From positions 1 to 21,557 of the IMG/VR virus record IMGVR_UViG_3300023184_000582: a stretch of DNA of 21,557 bases; one strand, written 5' to 3'. The translations under genes and the position numbers were made by a program. This document shows positions 15,333 through 20,983 of the stretch, one piece after another. The stretch is from a virus. Numbering within the stretch: the first letter of the stretch is position 1; every line of letters begins with the position of its first letter. Under the pieces are notes generated by a model. The model was not told where the DNA came from, ran no database searches, and was given only the letters and a program-made list of their open reading frames with translations.

Positions 15333-15340
15333 TATAAATA
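15333..15340 (+). promoter_or_regulatory. Perfect T4-type late promoter
   Basis: TATAAATA matches the T4 late consensus exactly, 24 bp before ATG 15365; the expected leader of ~19 nt contains AAGG. It separates the acetyltransferase-like gene from the helicase gene as a late unit. Confidence 0.75.
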
Positions 15341-15364
15341 CGCACATAATACACAAGGCCACAC

Positions 15365-15823
15365 ATGGAACTGCACCACATACGAGACATCACTGACCCT
15401 TTAGTGAGATTGATCGCAGACGATCCAGTTCGTCCACACATACCACTTGAGCAGAGAATCAATTCAGCTGCTGAGATCTTGATCTTGAAAGCAGGTGAAC
15501 AAGTGTTGGCCGCAACTTGCATGCAATGGCTCACAGATGTGCCAGAAACTGAACAAGATTTGATCAGCATGGGCAAGGATCATCATGTGGCTGTGTTCTA
15601 CACCATTTGGAGTTATGCACCAGGTGCTGGCGCCAAACTGTTGCAGACTGCTGCGGAATGGCTGAGAAGAGACTACAAGGATCTTAAGGGCATAGTTACC
15701 TTGAGTCCACAAACAGCCATGGCTGAACGTTTTCACTTGAAGAACGGTGCCAAAGTTCGCAAAACCAATGCTGACACTGTGAACTACGAATACTACTTTA
15801 GAGACGCACCCGCACGAGATTAA
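15365..15823 (+). CDS. GNAT-like acetyltransferase family protein
   Basis: 152 aa with the GNAT-fold layout: N-terminal strand MELHHIRDITDPLVRLIADD, then the central strands (AAEILILKAGEQVLAATCMQ, HHVAVFYTIWSYAPGAGAKL, with GAGAKLLQTAAEWL in the place of the acetyl-CoA pyrophosphate loop and helix), IVTLSPQTAMAERFHLKNGA (typical end of GNAT domains, with FHLKNGAK) and a final strand NYEYYF. The Q/RxxGxG/A loop is poorly conserved (SYAPGAGAK), so activity is not assured. Late-promoter control suggests a virion or late function. Substrate unknown. Confidence 0.6.
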   Translation: MELHHIRDITDPLVRLIADDPVRPHIPLEQRINSAAEILILKAGEQVLAATCMQWLTDVPETEQDLISMGKDHHVAVFYTIWSYAPGAGAKLLQTAAEWLRRDYKDLKGIVTLSPQTAMAERFHLKNGAKVRKTNADTVNYEYYFRDAPARD

Positions 15824-15824
15824 C

Positions 15825-15851
15825 TCGCGAAGCGCAGCGCGAAAATTTTTT
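15825..15851 (+). terminator. Possible terminator after the GNAT-like gene
   Basis: TCGCG (15825-15829) pairs with CGCGA (15838-15842) around an 8-nt loop; three A residues and then T6 (15846-15851) follow. It starts 1 bp after the stop codon. The stem is short, so strength is uncertain. Confidence 0.4.
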
Positions 15852-15887
15852 GTACGCGAAGCGCAGCGGCAAAACGCGAAATCAGCG
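15826..15887 (+). repeat. GC-rich repeat cluster with GCGAAGC mini-hairpins
   Basis: CGCGAAGCGCAGCG occurs at 15826-15839 and again at 15855-15868, with a degenerate third copy (CGCGAAATCAGCG) at 15875-15887. Each complete copy contains GCGAAGC, a heptamer known to fold into an unusually stable DNA mini-hairpin with a GAA loop. Non-coding between the GNAT-like and desaturase genes. Confidence 0.85.
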
Positions 15888-15942
15888 TTGCTGTTGGCAG
15901 TGCCCAGCGCCAATAATTTTGCTGTGCGCAGATAAGTACACT

Positions 15943-16644
15943 GTGAACACAGTGATCTACACCTTGATAATGACTCACATCACCATTGCATGTGTGACGC
16001 TGTACCTGCACAGGAGCCAAACACACCGAGCTGTGCAATTTCACCCAGTAGTGAGCCATGTGATGCGAGCATGGCTTTGGCTCACCACTGGCATGGTTAC
16101 CCGCCAATGGGTGGCCATACACCGTAAACATCATCAACGATCGGACCAAGTGGGCGATCCACACAGTCCACAGATCCACAGCATATGGCGTGTGCTGTTT
16201 GGAGGAGCATTGCTGTATCACACAGCCAGCCAAGACACTGACATGGTTGACTCCTTGAGCCGGGACTGCCCTGATGATTGGATTGAACGCAACCTTTACT
16301 CCGCACACAGTCGCTGGGGCATTCTCTTAATGCTGATCATAGATTGCCTGTTATTTGGGCCCTGGGGCGTGGCAGTGTGGGGTGTTCAAATGATATGGAT
16401 TCCGTTCTGGGCAGCTGGTGTGATCAACGGAGTGGGGCACTGGTGGGGATATCGCAACACTGACACTAGAGACACCAGCCGTAATATTGTGCCTTGGGCT
16501 GTGTGGATTGGCGGTGAAGAACTGCACAACAATCATCATGCAGATGGTGCCAATGCCAAGTTCAGTCAAAAGTGGTGGGAGTTTGATCTGGGCTGGATGT
16601 ACATCTGTGTGTTGAGATTCTTGAAATTGGCCACAGTTAGATAA
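15943..16644 (+). CDS. Fatty-acid desaturase
   Basis: Integral-membrane acyl desaturase of the delta-9 type, adding a double bond to membrane acyl chains with a di-iron centre. All three histidine boxes are present: HRSQTH (23-28), HRKHH (60-64) and HNNHH (195-199), plus GDPHSP after box two and GVGHWWGYRN before box three, as in the family. Two hydrophobic stretches (NTVIYTLIMTHITIACVTLY; LLMLIIDCLLFGPWGVAVWG) span the membrane. About 233 aa is short compared with ~300 for bacterial enzymes but usual for phage versions. The frame is open to a TTG at 15850, which would translate the repeats; I take GTG 15943, with GTG 15952 or ATG 15970 as alternatives. No good SD is seen. Probably remodels host membrane lipids during infection. 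Confidence 0.85.
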   Translation: MNTVIYTLIMTHITIACVTLYLHRSQTHRAVQFHPVVSHVMRAWLWLTTGMVTRQWVAIHRKHHQRSDQVGDPHSPQIHSIWRVLFGGALLYHTASQDTDMVDSLSRDCPDDWIERNLYSAHSRWGILLMLIIDCLLFGPWGVAVWGVQMIWIPFWAAGVINGVGHWWGYRNTDTRDTSRNIVPWAVWIGGEELHNNHHADGANAKFSQKWWEFDLGWMYICVLRFLKLATVR

Positions 16645-16650
16645 AAACTG

Positions 16651-17244
16651 TCACAGGAAAGGTTTCAGCACTGCCATGGCATTGGCTCGAAAAGCGTCAT
16701 AACCCGCACTGTGAGCAACTGGATTGCGGCCTTGATTGATCACAGCTATGGCATCTGATTTGGCACTGCCCACTTTGGTGATGTCATACAAATCCTTGCG
16801 TATGTCACCAATCTTGGCGTCCAACTGTCGTGCCACAGCACGTAACGCAGGCACATTGTAGTATTGAGCAATGCCAGCACTGGTGCCTTTGTTGATCCAA
16901 CCATCAGAACCAATACCAAACACCGGATACCAACCACCTGGTTTAACACCTGCTTTGGGTACATCACCACTGCTGCAATAAAACACCATGGGTTTACCCT
17001 GTGTTCGAACTATCACTATGCCACGACCTTCATAGTTGACCACTGGACTCATAACATCAGTAATTGTTTTATTCACTGAGATCTTGGTGGGCATGAGTAC
17101 AAAACTCAAGCCCGAATCTTTGAACTTGGCTATGTTCACCACAGCAGGAGCAGTTCGAGCAGCTGTGGCAACTGACTTCATGGCAGCGGCAGTGCCTCGG
17201 GCCATGGTGCTGGCCAGTGTTTCAGTTAGTTCGTGTAAGCGCAT
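16651..17244 (-). CDS. Unknown protein, basic Ala-rich N-terminus
   Basis: 197 aa. The N-terminal ~40 residues (MRLHELTETLASTMARGTAA and following) are an amphipathic Ala/Arg/Lys/Thr helix; then comes a globular region with VMSPVVNYEGRGIVIVRTQG, MVFYCSSGDV and a Gly-rich PGGWYPVFGIGSDGWINKG, and a C-terminal helix pair. No motif recognised. It stands alone, convergent with the desaturase (stops 6 bp apart). A CATAAATA box lies 4 bp upstream of the ATG; if that late promoter is used the mRNA would begin about at the ATG, so translation may start there or at the internal Met14 or Met22. Confidence 0.7.
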   Translation of the reverse strand: MRLHELTETLASTMARGTAAAMKSVATAARTAPAVVNIAKFKDSGLSFVLMPTKISVNKTITDVMSPVVNYEGRGIVIVRTQGKPMVFYCSSGDVPKAGVKPGGWYPVFGIGSDGWINKGTSAGIAQYYNVPALRAVARQLDAKIGDIRKDLYDITKVGSAKSDAIAVINQGRNPVAHSAGYDAFRANAMAVLKPFL

Positions 17245-17248
17245 GCAG

Positions 17249-17256
17249 TATTTATG
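17249..17256 (-). promoter_or_regulatory. T4-late-like box next to the ATG at 17244
   Basis: CATAAATA on the minus strand followed by CTGC and ATG. By T4 late promoter geometry the start site would fall at the start codon. Single-base variant of the consensus, so moderate. Confidence 0.4.
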
Positions 17257-17547
17257 GTAGAAATGGTGCCTAGGGGATCAAAAAATACTGCGCAAAAAAA
17301 ATTGGGCCAGTACTTACAGAATCAGTGGGATTGTTTTGGGCCGAAGGAATTCAGCCCGAATTGGTACCTACAGTACCCATTCCATTGTGCGTAAAAAATT
17401 ATAAACAAGTACTTATAGATTTAGAGGGGTGAAAATACTTCGGTACCCATGCGCTACTAGCTGGCTAGTAACAATAATATGTGTATAGCCGGTCGGGTGG
17501 TCGAAATCTTTTTATTATTCTCACAGCCTTCGACCCGTTCTCAAATC
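17257..17547. other. Non-coding region with short repeats and palindromes
   Basis: No convincing gene. Visible structure: direct repeat AGTACTTACAGA/AGTACTTATAGA (17309-17320, 17408-17419); GTACCCAT twice (17373-17380, 17443-17450), the first within an inverted repeat GGTAC-CTACA-GTACC; hairpin TACTAG-CTGG-CTAGTA (17455-17470); and a 7-bp inverted repeat GGTCGAA/TTCGACC (17499-17505, 17529-17535). A/T-rich patches lie between. This could be a regulatory region or a replication origin; nothing decides it. Confidence 0.5.
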
Positions 17548-17594
17548 AAAAAAATCCCCCAACACCGGGAGCGAATCGGATTTATGTTGGGGGA
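17548..17594 (-). terminator. Rho-independent terminator with long loop, after the AAA ATPase
   Basis: Read on the minus strand: nine-base-pair stem TCCCCCAAC/GTTGGGGGA (17594-17586 with 17563-17555), 22-nt loop, then T7 (17554-17548). The loop carries the shared CGATTCGCTCCCGG motif. It ends the leftward transcript. Confidence 0.75.
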
Positions 17595-17714
17595 TCACAT
17601 GTGGTAGCGACTCCTACCACTGAGAGTCTAGTTGCCGGGAGCGAATCGTTGGCTAGACTACATGTACAGCCGCAGCTCTTGGTGGCTGCTTGCTGTACTG
17701 CGCACACGCACAGC
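17548..17714 (-). ncRNA. Candidate structured regulatory RNA / 3' UTR with anti-Shine-Dalgarno loops
   Basis: Starting right after the AAA ATPase stop, the minus-strand transcript contains four hairpins: D (17698-17664; GTACAGC/GCTGTAC with an inner GCAGC/GCTGC), C (17659-17625; AGTCTAG/CTAGACT), B (17620-17601; GTGGTAG/CTACCAC) and A, the terminator. Hairpins A and C have unrelated stems but the same 14-nt loop sequence CGATTCGCTCCCGG (plus-strand 17565-17578 and 17635-17648). TTCGCTCCC within it is complementary to the Shine-Dalgarno sites of the upstream early genes (8 nt for two of them). I infer a cis- or trans-acting regulator of these mRNAs, possibly released as an sRNA from the 3' UTR. 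It could instead be a remnant of tRNA-like sequence; no cloverleaf was found. Confidence 0.45.
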
Positions 17715-18599
17715 TTAACGGCTGTTGCGCATACACGTTACTTCAGCCACTGCCCGCCACTTGTCCGGGAAGCCATGCTTCAAGTCAGCTACCTTCAGCA
17801 CTGTACGCAAGCTCAGCTCACGCAAGCGTGGCACATTGGCCTTCACAAAGTCCACTACCTCCATGGCTTGGTAGGGTTCGAACTCATACTTGTCCAGCAT
17901 GCCGCACTCGTTCACCACCTGCTCGATACGCAGGATCTTCTCACGCTCTGTGTCGATAGTCAAGTCCAAGTAGTGGCATCTGCTCTCCAATGCTTCCAAG
18001 TGGTCACGCAGCTTCTTTGACTTAACGTGATCAAACTTGATGTTGGTGATAAAGATAGCACCGCCCCGGAACTCAAAGCTATCTGGCACACCTTCTCTGC
18101 GCAACAAATGGCTGTCAGTGTTCCAGTGGATCATACGCTTGGAACTGGTGTCCAATGCTGCCTTCAGGATGTTGAGACTCAAGTCATCCAGCAACACTGA
18201 ATCACAGTCATCAAACACTAGAATGTTCTTGGCATCCTTGTAGTGATACAGCTTGCTGTACAGTCCCAAGGCACTCATAGCACCTTTCACCACTTCGTAC
18301 TTCTTCAGCTTCTCGTCCTGTGCTACATTGGCAAACACATCATGCTTGCTCAGCACAGTCTCAACACCGTGGCTCTTGCCCACACCCGGCGGACCAGTCA
18401 CAATCATGGCACGTACCTTGCCGCTCTTAACTGCACGAGTCATGTCGTCCAGGATCTCAAAACGATCACGCAGGCGATCCAGGATCTCCGCATCTGTTTC
18501 TCGGCTGAGATCCTTCTTTACAGGGTCCACTTCCAACGTTTTGGTTGTGACTTCTGATTGCAATGCCATCAGCATCTTTGATGTAACTACTTTGGCCAT
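17715..18599 (-). CDS. AAA-family ATPase
   Basis: 294 aa, single AAA ATPase domain: Walker A GPPGVGKS (69-76), Walker B NILVFDDCDSVL, sensor-1-like GGAIFITNIKFD, then Arg-containing segment RDHLEALESRC and a C-terminal helical lid (RLRELSLRTVLKVADL). The N-terminal ~55 residues are charged and helical. It resembles AAA proteins of T4-like cyanophages; it is not the clamp-loader gp44 as far as I can see. Function unknown, possibly a remodelling or replication-related ATPase. It starts with an SD AGGAGCGAGA and its own promoter, and its transcript ends in the hairpin cluster. Confidence 0.85.
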   Translation of the reverse strand: MAKVVTSKMLMALQSEVTTKTLEVDPVKKDLSRETDAEILDRLRDRFEILDDMTRAVKSGKVRAMIVTGPPGVGKSHGVETVLSKHDVFANVAQDEKLKKYEVVKGAMSALGLYSKLYHYKDAKNILVFDDCDSVLLDDLSLNILKAALDTSSKRMIHWNTDSHLLRREGVPDSFEFRGGAIFITNIKFDHVKSKKLRDHLEALESRCHYLDLTIDTEREKILRIEQVVNECGMLDKYEFEPYQAMEVVDFVKANVPRLRELSLRTVLKVADLKHGFPDKWRAVAEVTCMRNSR

Positions 18600-18628
18600 T
18601 CTCGCTCCTATTTGTTAATTAAGTATCA

Positions 18629-18657
18629 ATTGTAACACGGAGTTGCCTCCGTGTCAT
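18629..18657 (-). promoter_or_regulatory. Sigma70-type promoter of the AAA ATPase gene with a palindrome in the spacer
   Basis: ATGACA (18657-18652), 17 bp, TACAAT (18634-18629) on the minus strand; weaker than its neighbours. A perfect inverted repeat ACACGGAG-GCAA-CTCCGTGT (18635-18654) fills the spacer and enters the -35 box, so it looks like an operator. As RNA it would be an 8-bp stem with a GCAA tetraloop after the upstream gene's stop, without a U-tract. Confidence 0.55.
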
Positions 18658-18666
18658 GTGGTTTGG

Positions 18667-19008
18667 TTAGTCTGCTCTGCTGCCTGCGTATGACACAAAG
18701 CCGTGGCGTGTGAACACTTGAGCAGCTGCTGATGCACCCGCTTCTTTAACACTCATGCTCTGTGTGCCGTGTCCCGAGGGATTCCAAATTTGGAATGCTT
18801 TGGTGTAGTCTTGCTTCACACCAGCTGCCTTCAGCATCTTGCCCAGCTTAGTGTTGCCTTTGACTTGGTAGATGTTGACCCAAGCAAAGCCACAGTACCA
18901 ATCTTCACCATGCTGGCGAATGTGATCCAAAGCCGCTTGGCGTGCTGCGGCCTGTGCCTCTGCTACGATTTCAGTAACTTGGGTTTGGGTAAGTGTTTGA
19001 ATGCTCAT
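18667..19008 (-). CDS. Early-type hypothetical protein, 113 aa
   Basis: N-terminal Gln/Ala-rich helix (VTEIVAEAQAAARQAALDHI), then a compact region with DWYCGFAWVNIYQVKGNTKL, GVKQDYTKAFQIWNPSGHGT and SYAGSRAD at the end; the Trp/Tyr-Gly-Phe-Ala-Trp and His-Gly-Thr motifs look conserved, but I do not recognise a family. It has an SD AGGAGCG and a consensus promoter of its own. Confidence 0.75.
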   Translation of the reverse strand: MSIQTLTQTQVTEIVAEAQAAARQAALDHIRQHGEDWYCGFAWVNIYQVKGNTKLGKMLKAAGVKQDYTKAFQIWNPSGHGTQSMSVKEAGASAAAQVFTRHGFVSYAGSRAD

Positions 19009-19041
19009 AATGTCGCGCTCCTGTGTGTTGTGTAAGTGTGT

Positions 19042-19070
19042 ATTATAACAGCTTTAGACCCAGCTGTCAA
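19042..19070 (-). promoter_or_regulatory. Consensus sigma70 promoter (gene ending at 18667)
   Basis: TTGACA (19070-19065), exactly 17 bp, TATAAT (19047-19042) on the minus strand: both boxes are perfect consensus. The -35 box lies inside the last codons of the upstream gene. The leader begins ACACACTTACACA and carries AGGAGCG. Confidence 0.85.
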
Positions 19071-19437
19071 CCATTAGCACGGGCTTCTTCAGCACTCGTT
19101 TAACAAAGTCCTCGGGCTCGTCATCTGCACGTACCAGCACAAAGCCCATGCTCTCTACCAAGTCCACCTCGCATACTTGGAGGTCCACTGCGGCGGCCTC
19201 AAAGGCAATGTTCATCTTGGTAAGCGCATACTTAACGCCTGCTTGGAAGGCCTCGTACTCGCCATCACCTGTGTCTTCAAAGTCAAACTCTGTTTCCATA
19301 ATGTGGGCGTACTCTTGTCCATCTGCAACGATAAACTTGTTTATCTTCTTCCAGTTGCTGGGCTTCTCGCTGTCAAAGTGGTCACAGCATTCGTTAATGT
19401 CAAAGCTGGCAAAACGGTCATAATTAATAGTAGTCAT
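19054..19437 (-). CDS. Early-type hypothetical protein, 127 aa, acidic
   Basis: Start taken as the ATG at 19437 (MTTINYDRFASFD), which has GGGAGCGAGAA directly before it; the open frame extends upstream to 19515, but that part would cover the promoter and leader. Acidic, with FDINECCDHFDSEKPSNWKK, FDFEDTGDGEYEAFQAGVKY, and a C-terminal region VCEVDLVESMGFVLVRADDE. No known motif. Its 3' end contains the -35 box of the next gene's promoter. Confidence 0.75.
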   Translation of the reverse strand: MTTINYDRFASFDINECCDHFDSEKPSNWKKINKFIVADGQEYAHIMETEFDFEDTGDGEYEAFQAGVKYALTKMNIAFEAAAVDLQVCEVDLVESMGFVLVRADDEPEDFVKRVLKKPVLMVDSWV

Positions 19438-19468
19438 TTCTCGCTCCCTTTTGTGTGTGTAAGTATGT

Positions 19469-19497
19469 ATTATAGCATCAAATAATAACCCAGTCAA
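19469..19497 (-). promoter_or_regulatory. Sigma70 promoter of the gene starting at 19437
   Basis: TTGACT (19497-19492), 17 bp, TATAAT (19474-19469), minus strand, followed by ACATACTTACACACACAAAA and GGGAGCGA, which carries the 8-nt complement of the 3' hairpin loops. Confidence 0.82.
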
Positions 19498-19505
19498 CCT
19501 GCGGG

Positions 19506-19730
19506 TTATAGCCATTCCTTGTGGTCGCCAGCTTCTTCGTTGTCACGAAAGCCTGCGGTGTAGGCTACGATCTCGTTGGGTGTCATGCGGGCCAATGGCA
19601 CTCGTGGTGAACTGCCAGTGCCAGCCACATAGTAGTGGGGATTATAGCTTCTGCGGTAGTAGCTGTCTGCTGAGCCACGATCGTAAGGCCCACCGTGGCG
19701 GGCGTCAATCTCAATGTGATCTCTTACCAT
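19506..19730 (-). CDS. Early-type hypothetical protein, 74 aa
   Basis: Starts at ATG 19730 inside the last codons of the preceding gene, using AAGGAG as SD; the two are translationally coupled. It has a His/Asp-rich N-terminus, a Tyr/Arg/Ser-rich stretch (SYYRRSYNPHYYVAGTGSSP), then a more ordered C-terminal helix (RMTPNEIVAYTAGFRDNEEA). No family recognised. It has no promoter of its own. Confidence 0.7.
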   Translation of the reverse strand: MVRDHIEIDARHGGPYDRGSADSYYRRSYNPHYYVAGTGSSPRVPLARMTPNEIVAYTAGFRDNEEAGDHKEWL

Positions 19731-20038
19731 GCTAACTCCTTGGCTGGGTAGCGGATGGAACCTTCGTACTCCAACTGGCTCTTCTCAAACTCAGTGAGGT
19801 AGTCGTTGGCCACAATCTCCCAACCGATGATAGTCTCGCGATAGAACCTGTCGTCGCACTCAATCTGGCCACGCAGAGCCATCACAGTTTCTGTGACCTT
19901 GTTGAGGTCTTTGAACTTCTTGACCACGTAGTCGTTGCCGCCCTTGGCTTTCCAGTACTGGGGGCACTCGCCAACGCCGTCCCAATCATGGGCGCCGTAG
20001 TTCTCATAAACCTGTGTAGTGATTAGTAATTTAGCCAT
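19724..20038 (-). CDS. Early-type hypothetical protein, 104 aa
   Basis: Compact, mixed alpha/beta: opens KLLITTQVYENYGAHDWDGV, continues GECPQYWKAKGGNDYVVKKF and ends SQLEYEGSIRYPAKELAW. The N-terminal TTQVYENYG...W...Q.WK pattern looks conserved, as in small proteins seen across T4-like phages, function unknown. Preceded by TAGGAGCGAACCAA and by a perfect consensus promoter. Overlaps the next gene by 7 bp. Confidence 0.78.
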   Translation of the reverse strand: MAKLLITTQVYENYGAHDWDGVGECPQYWKAKGGNDYVVKKFKDLNKVTETVMALRGQIECDDRFYRETIIGWEIVANDYLTEFEKSQLEYEGSIRYPAKELAW

Positions 20039-20070
20039 TTGGTTCGCTCCTAGTTGCTGTGTATGTGTGT

Positions 20071-20099
20071 ATTATACTGCCTTTTGGGCAGAGTGTCAA
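20071..20099 (-). promoter_or_regulatory. Consensus sigma70 promoter of the gene starting at 20038
   Basis: TTGACA (20099-20094), 17 bp, TATAAT (20076-20071), minus strand: perfect boxes. The TGA stop of the upstream gene lies within the -35 hexamer. Confidence 0.87.
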
Positions 20100-20551
20100 C
20101 CGTGCATCTTGGCACGTAGCAGGTCGCCCAGGTGTGGCTGGTGCTCTCCGGGAACCACCACGCCCTCTACGAACAGGTCCACGCCTTCGCTGTAGTAGCC
20201 GTTTGACTCGCCCAACCAACGCACATCCACATAGCCCTTACGGGTAGCGAACTTGTAGAAGGTCCAAGTCACGCTCTCGTGATCCATTTCGTCAAAGTCC
20301 ACAGGAGTCTCGCCTTGCACTTGTTCTGCCAGGAGCAAAGGAGAGTCCATCAAGTCCTGCAGGTCACCAACGATGTCGTTGATGCGAACTGACTCGCAAC
20401 AATCCTGTGAGTGAGCGAACATGAACCGTTCGCCGTTTGCGGTTTCGAAAGTCATTTCGCCATCACCAACGGAGCCAGTCACCTGCACAAAGGTCTTGCC
20501 CAGCATCTGTGCCATGCCCCGTTGAGTGTCTACTATGTTTTCGTAATCCAT
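20096..20551 (-). CDS. Early-type hypothetical protein, 151 aa, acidic
   Basis: Start at ATG 20551 (MDYENIVDTQRGMAQMLGKT), preceded by AGGAGCACACA; the frame continues upstream to 20593, but only through the promoter and leader. It has QVTGSVGDGEMTFETANGER and FMFAHSQDCCESVRINDIVG early, then DLQDLMDSPLLLAEQ, TWTFYKFATRKGYVDVRWLG and DLFVEGVV. The pattern MTF...GERF.F.HSQDCCESV.I.DI.GD resembles a family of small phage proteins of unknown function (DUF7448-like in my memory, not verified). Neighbouring early genes suggest a host-directed role. Confidence 0.75.
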   Translation of the reverse strand: MDYENIVDTQRGMAQMLGKTFVQVTGSVGDGEMTFETANGERFMFAHSQDCCESVRINDIVGDLQDLMDSPLLLAEQVQGETPVDFDEMDHESVTWTFYKFATRKGYVDVRWLGESNGYYSEGVDLFVEGVVVPGEHQPHLGDLLRAKMHG

Positions 20552-20584
20552 TGTGTGCTCCTGTGTGTTTGTGTTCATGTGTGT

Positions 20585-20613
20585 ATTATACAATTATTTG
20601 GTGAACTTGTCAA
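20585..20613 (-). promoter_or_regulatory. Consensus sigma70 promoter of the gene starting at 20551
   Basis: TTGACA (20613-20608), 17 bp, TATAAT (20590-20585), minus strand: perfect boxes. The -35 lies in the coding end of the 32-aa membrane peptide gene. Confidence 0.87.
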
Positions 20614-20692
20614 CCAAAATTTTCACAATAATTGTCAAATTAAGTGCCAGAACAGCTGCTCCCACAATGCCTATGATGATGTCCACGTCCAT
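20594..20692 (-). CDS. 32-aa single-span membrane peptide
   Basis: Small gene 10 bp after the preceding stop, with AAGGAG about 7 nt before ATG 20692. The product starts MDVDIIIGIVGAAVLALNLT, continues hydrophobic (IIVKILV) and ends DKFTK: one membrane-spanning helix with short ends. Expected orientation is N-terminus out or in, undecidable. It forms a two-gene unit with the 63-aa gene upstream. Tiny early membrane peptides often affect host membrane or lysis functions in phages; here that is inference. Confidence 0.65.
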   Translation of the reverse strand: MDVDIIIGIVGAAVLALNLTIIVKILVDKFTK

Positions 20693-20702
20693 GATGTGCT
20701 CC

Positions 20703-20894
20703 TTAGATTAAACCAACCAGTTGAAAGTATTCCGAGTGACTCACGTAGAAGTCAGTGGTTGGGTCGTAATACTTGCCTTCCTTAGCATCGTAGTACAGAA
20801 CTCGGCCGTTGAAATTGTAAGGACCTTCTAGGCCAGCTCGTGGGCCATAGCGGTCACGCATCATGTCCACTGTGTTGAGTACCTTGTAACCCAT
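20703..20894 (-). CDS. Early-type hypothetical protein, 63 aa
   Basis: Starts at ATG 20894 (MGYKVLNTVDMMRDRYGPRA), preceded by AAGGAGCGCGAT; the open frame extends upstream to 21017 across the tRNA, which rules that out. Tyr/Phe/Asp-rich: EGPYNFNGRVLYYDAKEGKY, DPTTDFYVSHSEYFQLVGLI. Looks like a small single domain; not recognised. The stop is 10 bp before the membrane-peptide gene. Confidence 0.75.
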   Translation of the reverse strand: MGYKVLNTVDMMRDRYGPRAGLEGPYNFNGRVLYYDAKEGKYYDPTTDFYVSHSEYFQLVGLI

Positions 20895-20925
20895 ATCGCG
20901 CTCCTTGTTGTTTACTGTAGCCACT

Positions 20926-20954
20926 ATTATAGCAAGGATTGTGGGTTCAGTCAA
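20926..20954 (-). promoter_or_regulatory. Sigma70 promoter of the gene starting at 20894
   Basis: TTGACT (20954-20949), 17 bp, TATAAT (20931-20926), minus strand. The leader differs from the others (AGTGGCTACAGTAAACAACA) but has the same length and AGGAGCG site. Confidence 0.82.
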
Positions 20955-20964
20955 CCAAACGTGT

Positions 20965-20980
20965 GTTGTGTTTTCACAAC
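20965..20980 (-). other. Small hairpin after the tRNA
   Basis: GTTGTG-AAAA-CACAAC on the minus strand, 4 nt after the tRNA CCA end. It has no U-tract; it may mark tRNA 3' processing or a weak terminator. Confidence 0.4.
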
Positions 20981-20983
20981 AAA

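Noticed and set aside
15850-15942. TTG at 15850 as start of the desaturase
   Set aside because: It would translate the GC-rich repeats into a Cys/Arg-rich extension not expected of desaturases; no SD.
16629-16652. ACAGTT/AACTGT stem between the convergent desaturase and 17244 genes as terminator
   Set aside because: Only 6 bp and no T-run in either direction; too weak to annotate.
17548-17714. tRNA gene cluster on the minus strand at the hairpins sharing CGATTCGCTCCCGG
   Set aside because: The loop looks faintly like a T-arm, but no acceptor-D-anticodon-T cloverleaf or CCA end can be drawn; stems enclose single loops only.
17481-18020. Plus-strand open frame of 179 codons over the ATPase 3' region
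   Set aside because: Antisense to the AAA ATPase and its hairpins, Cys/His/Leu-rich shadow composition, no ribosome site.
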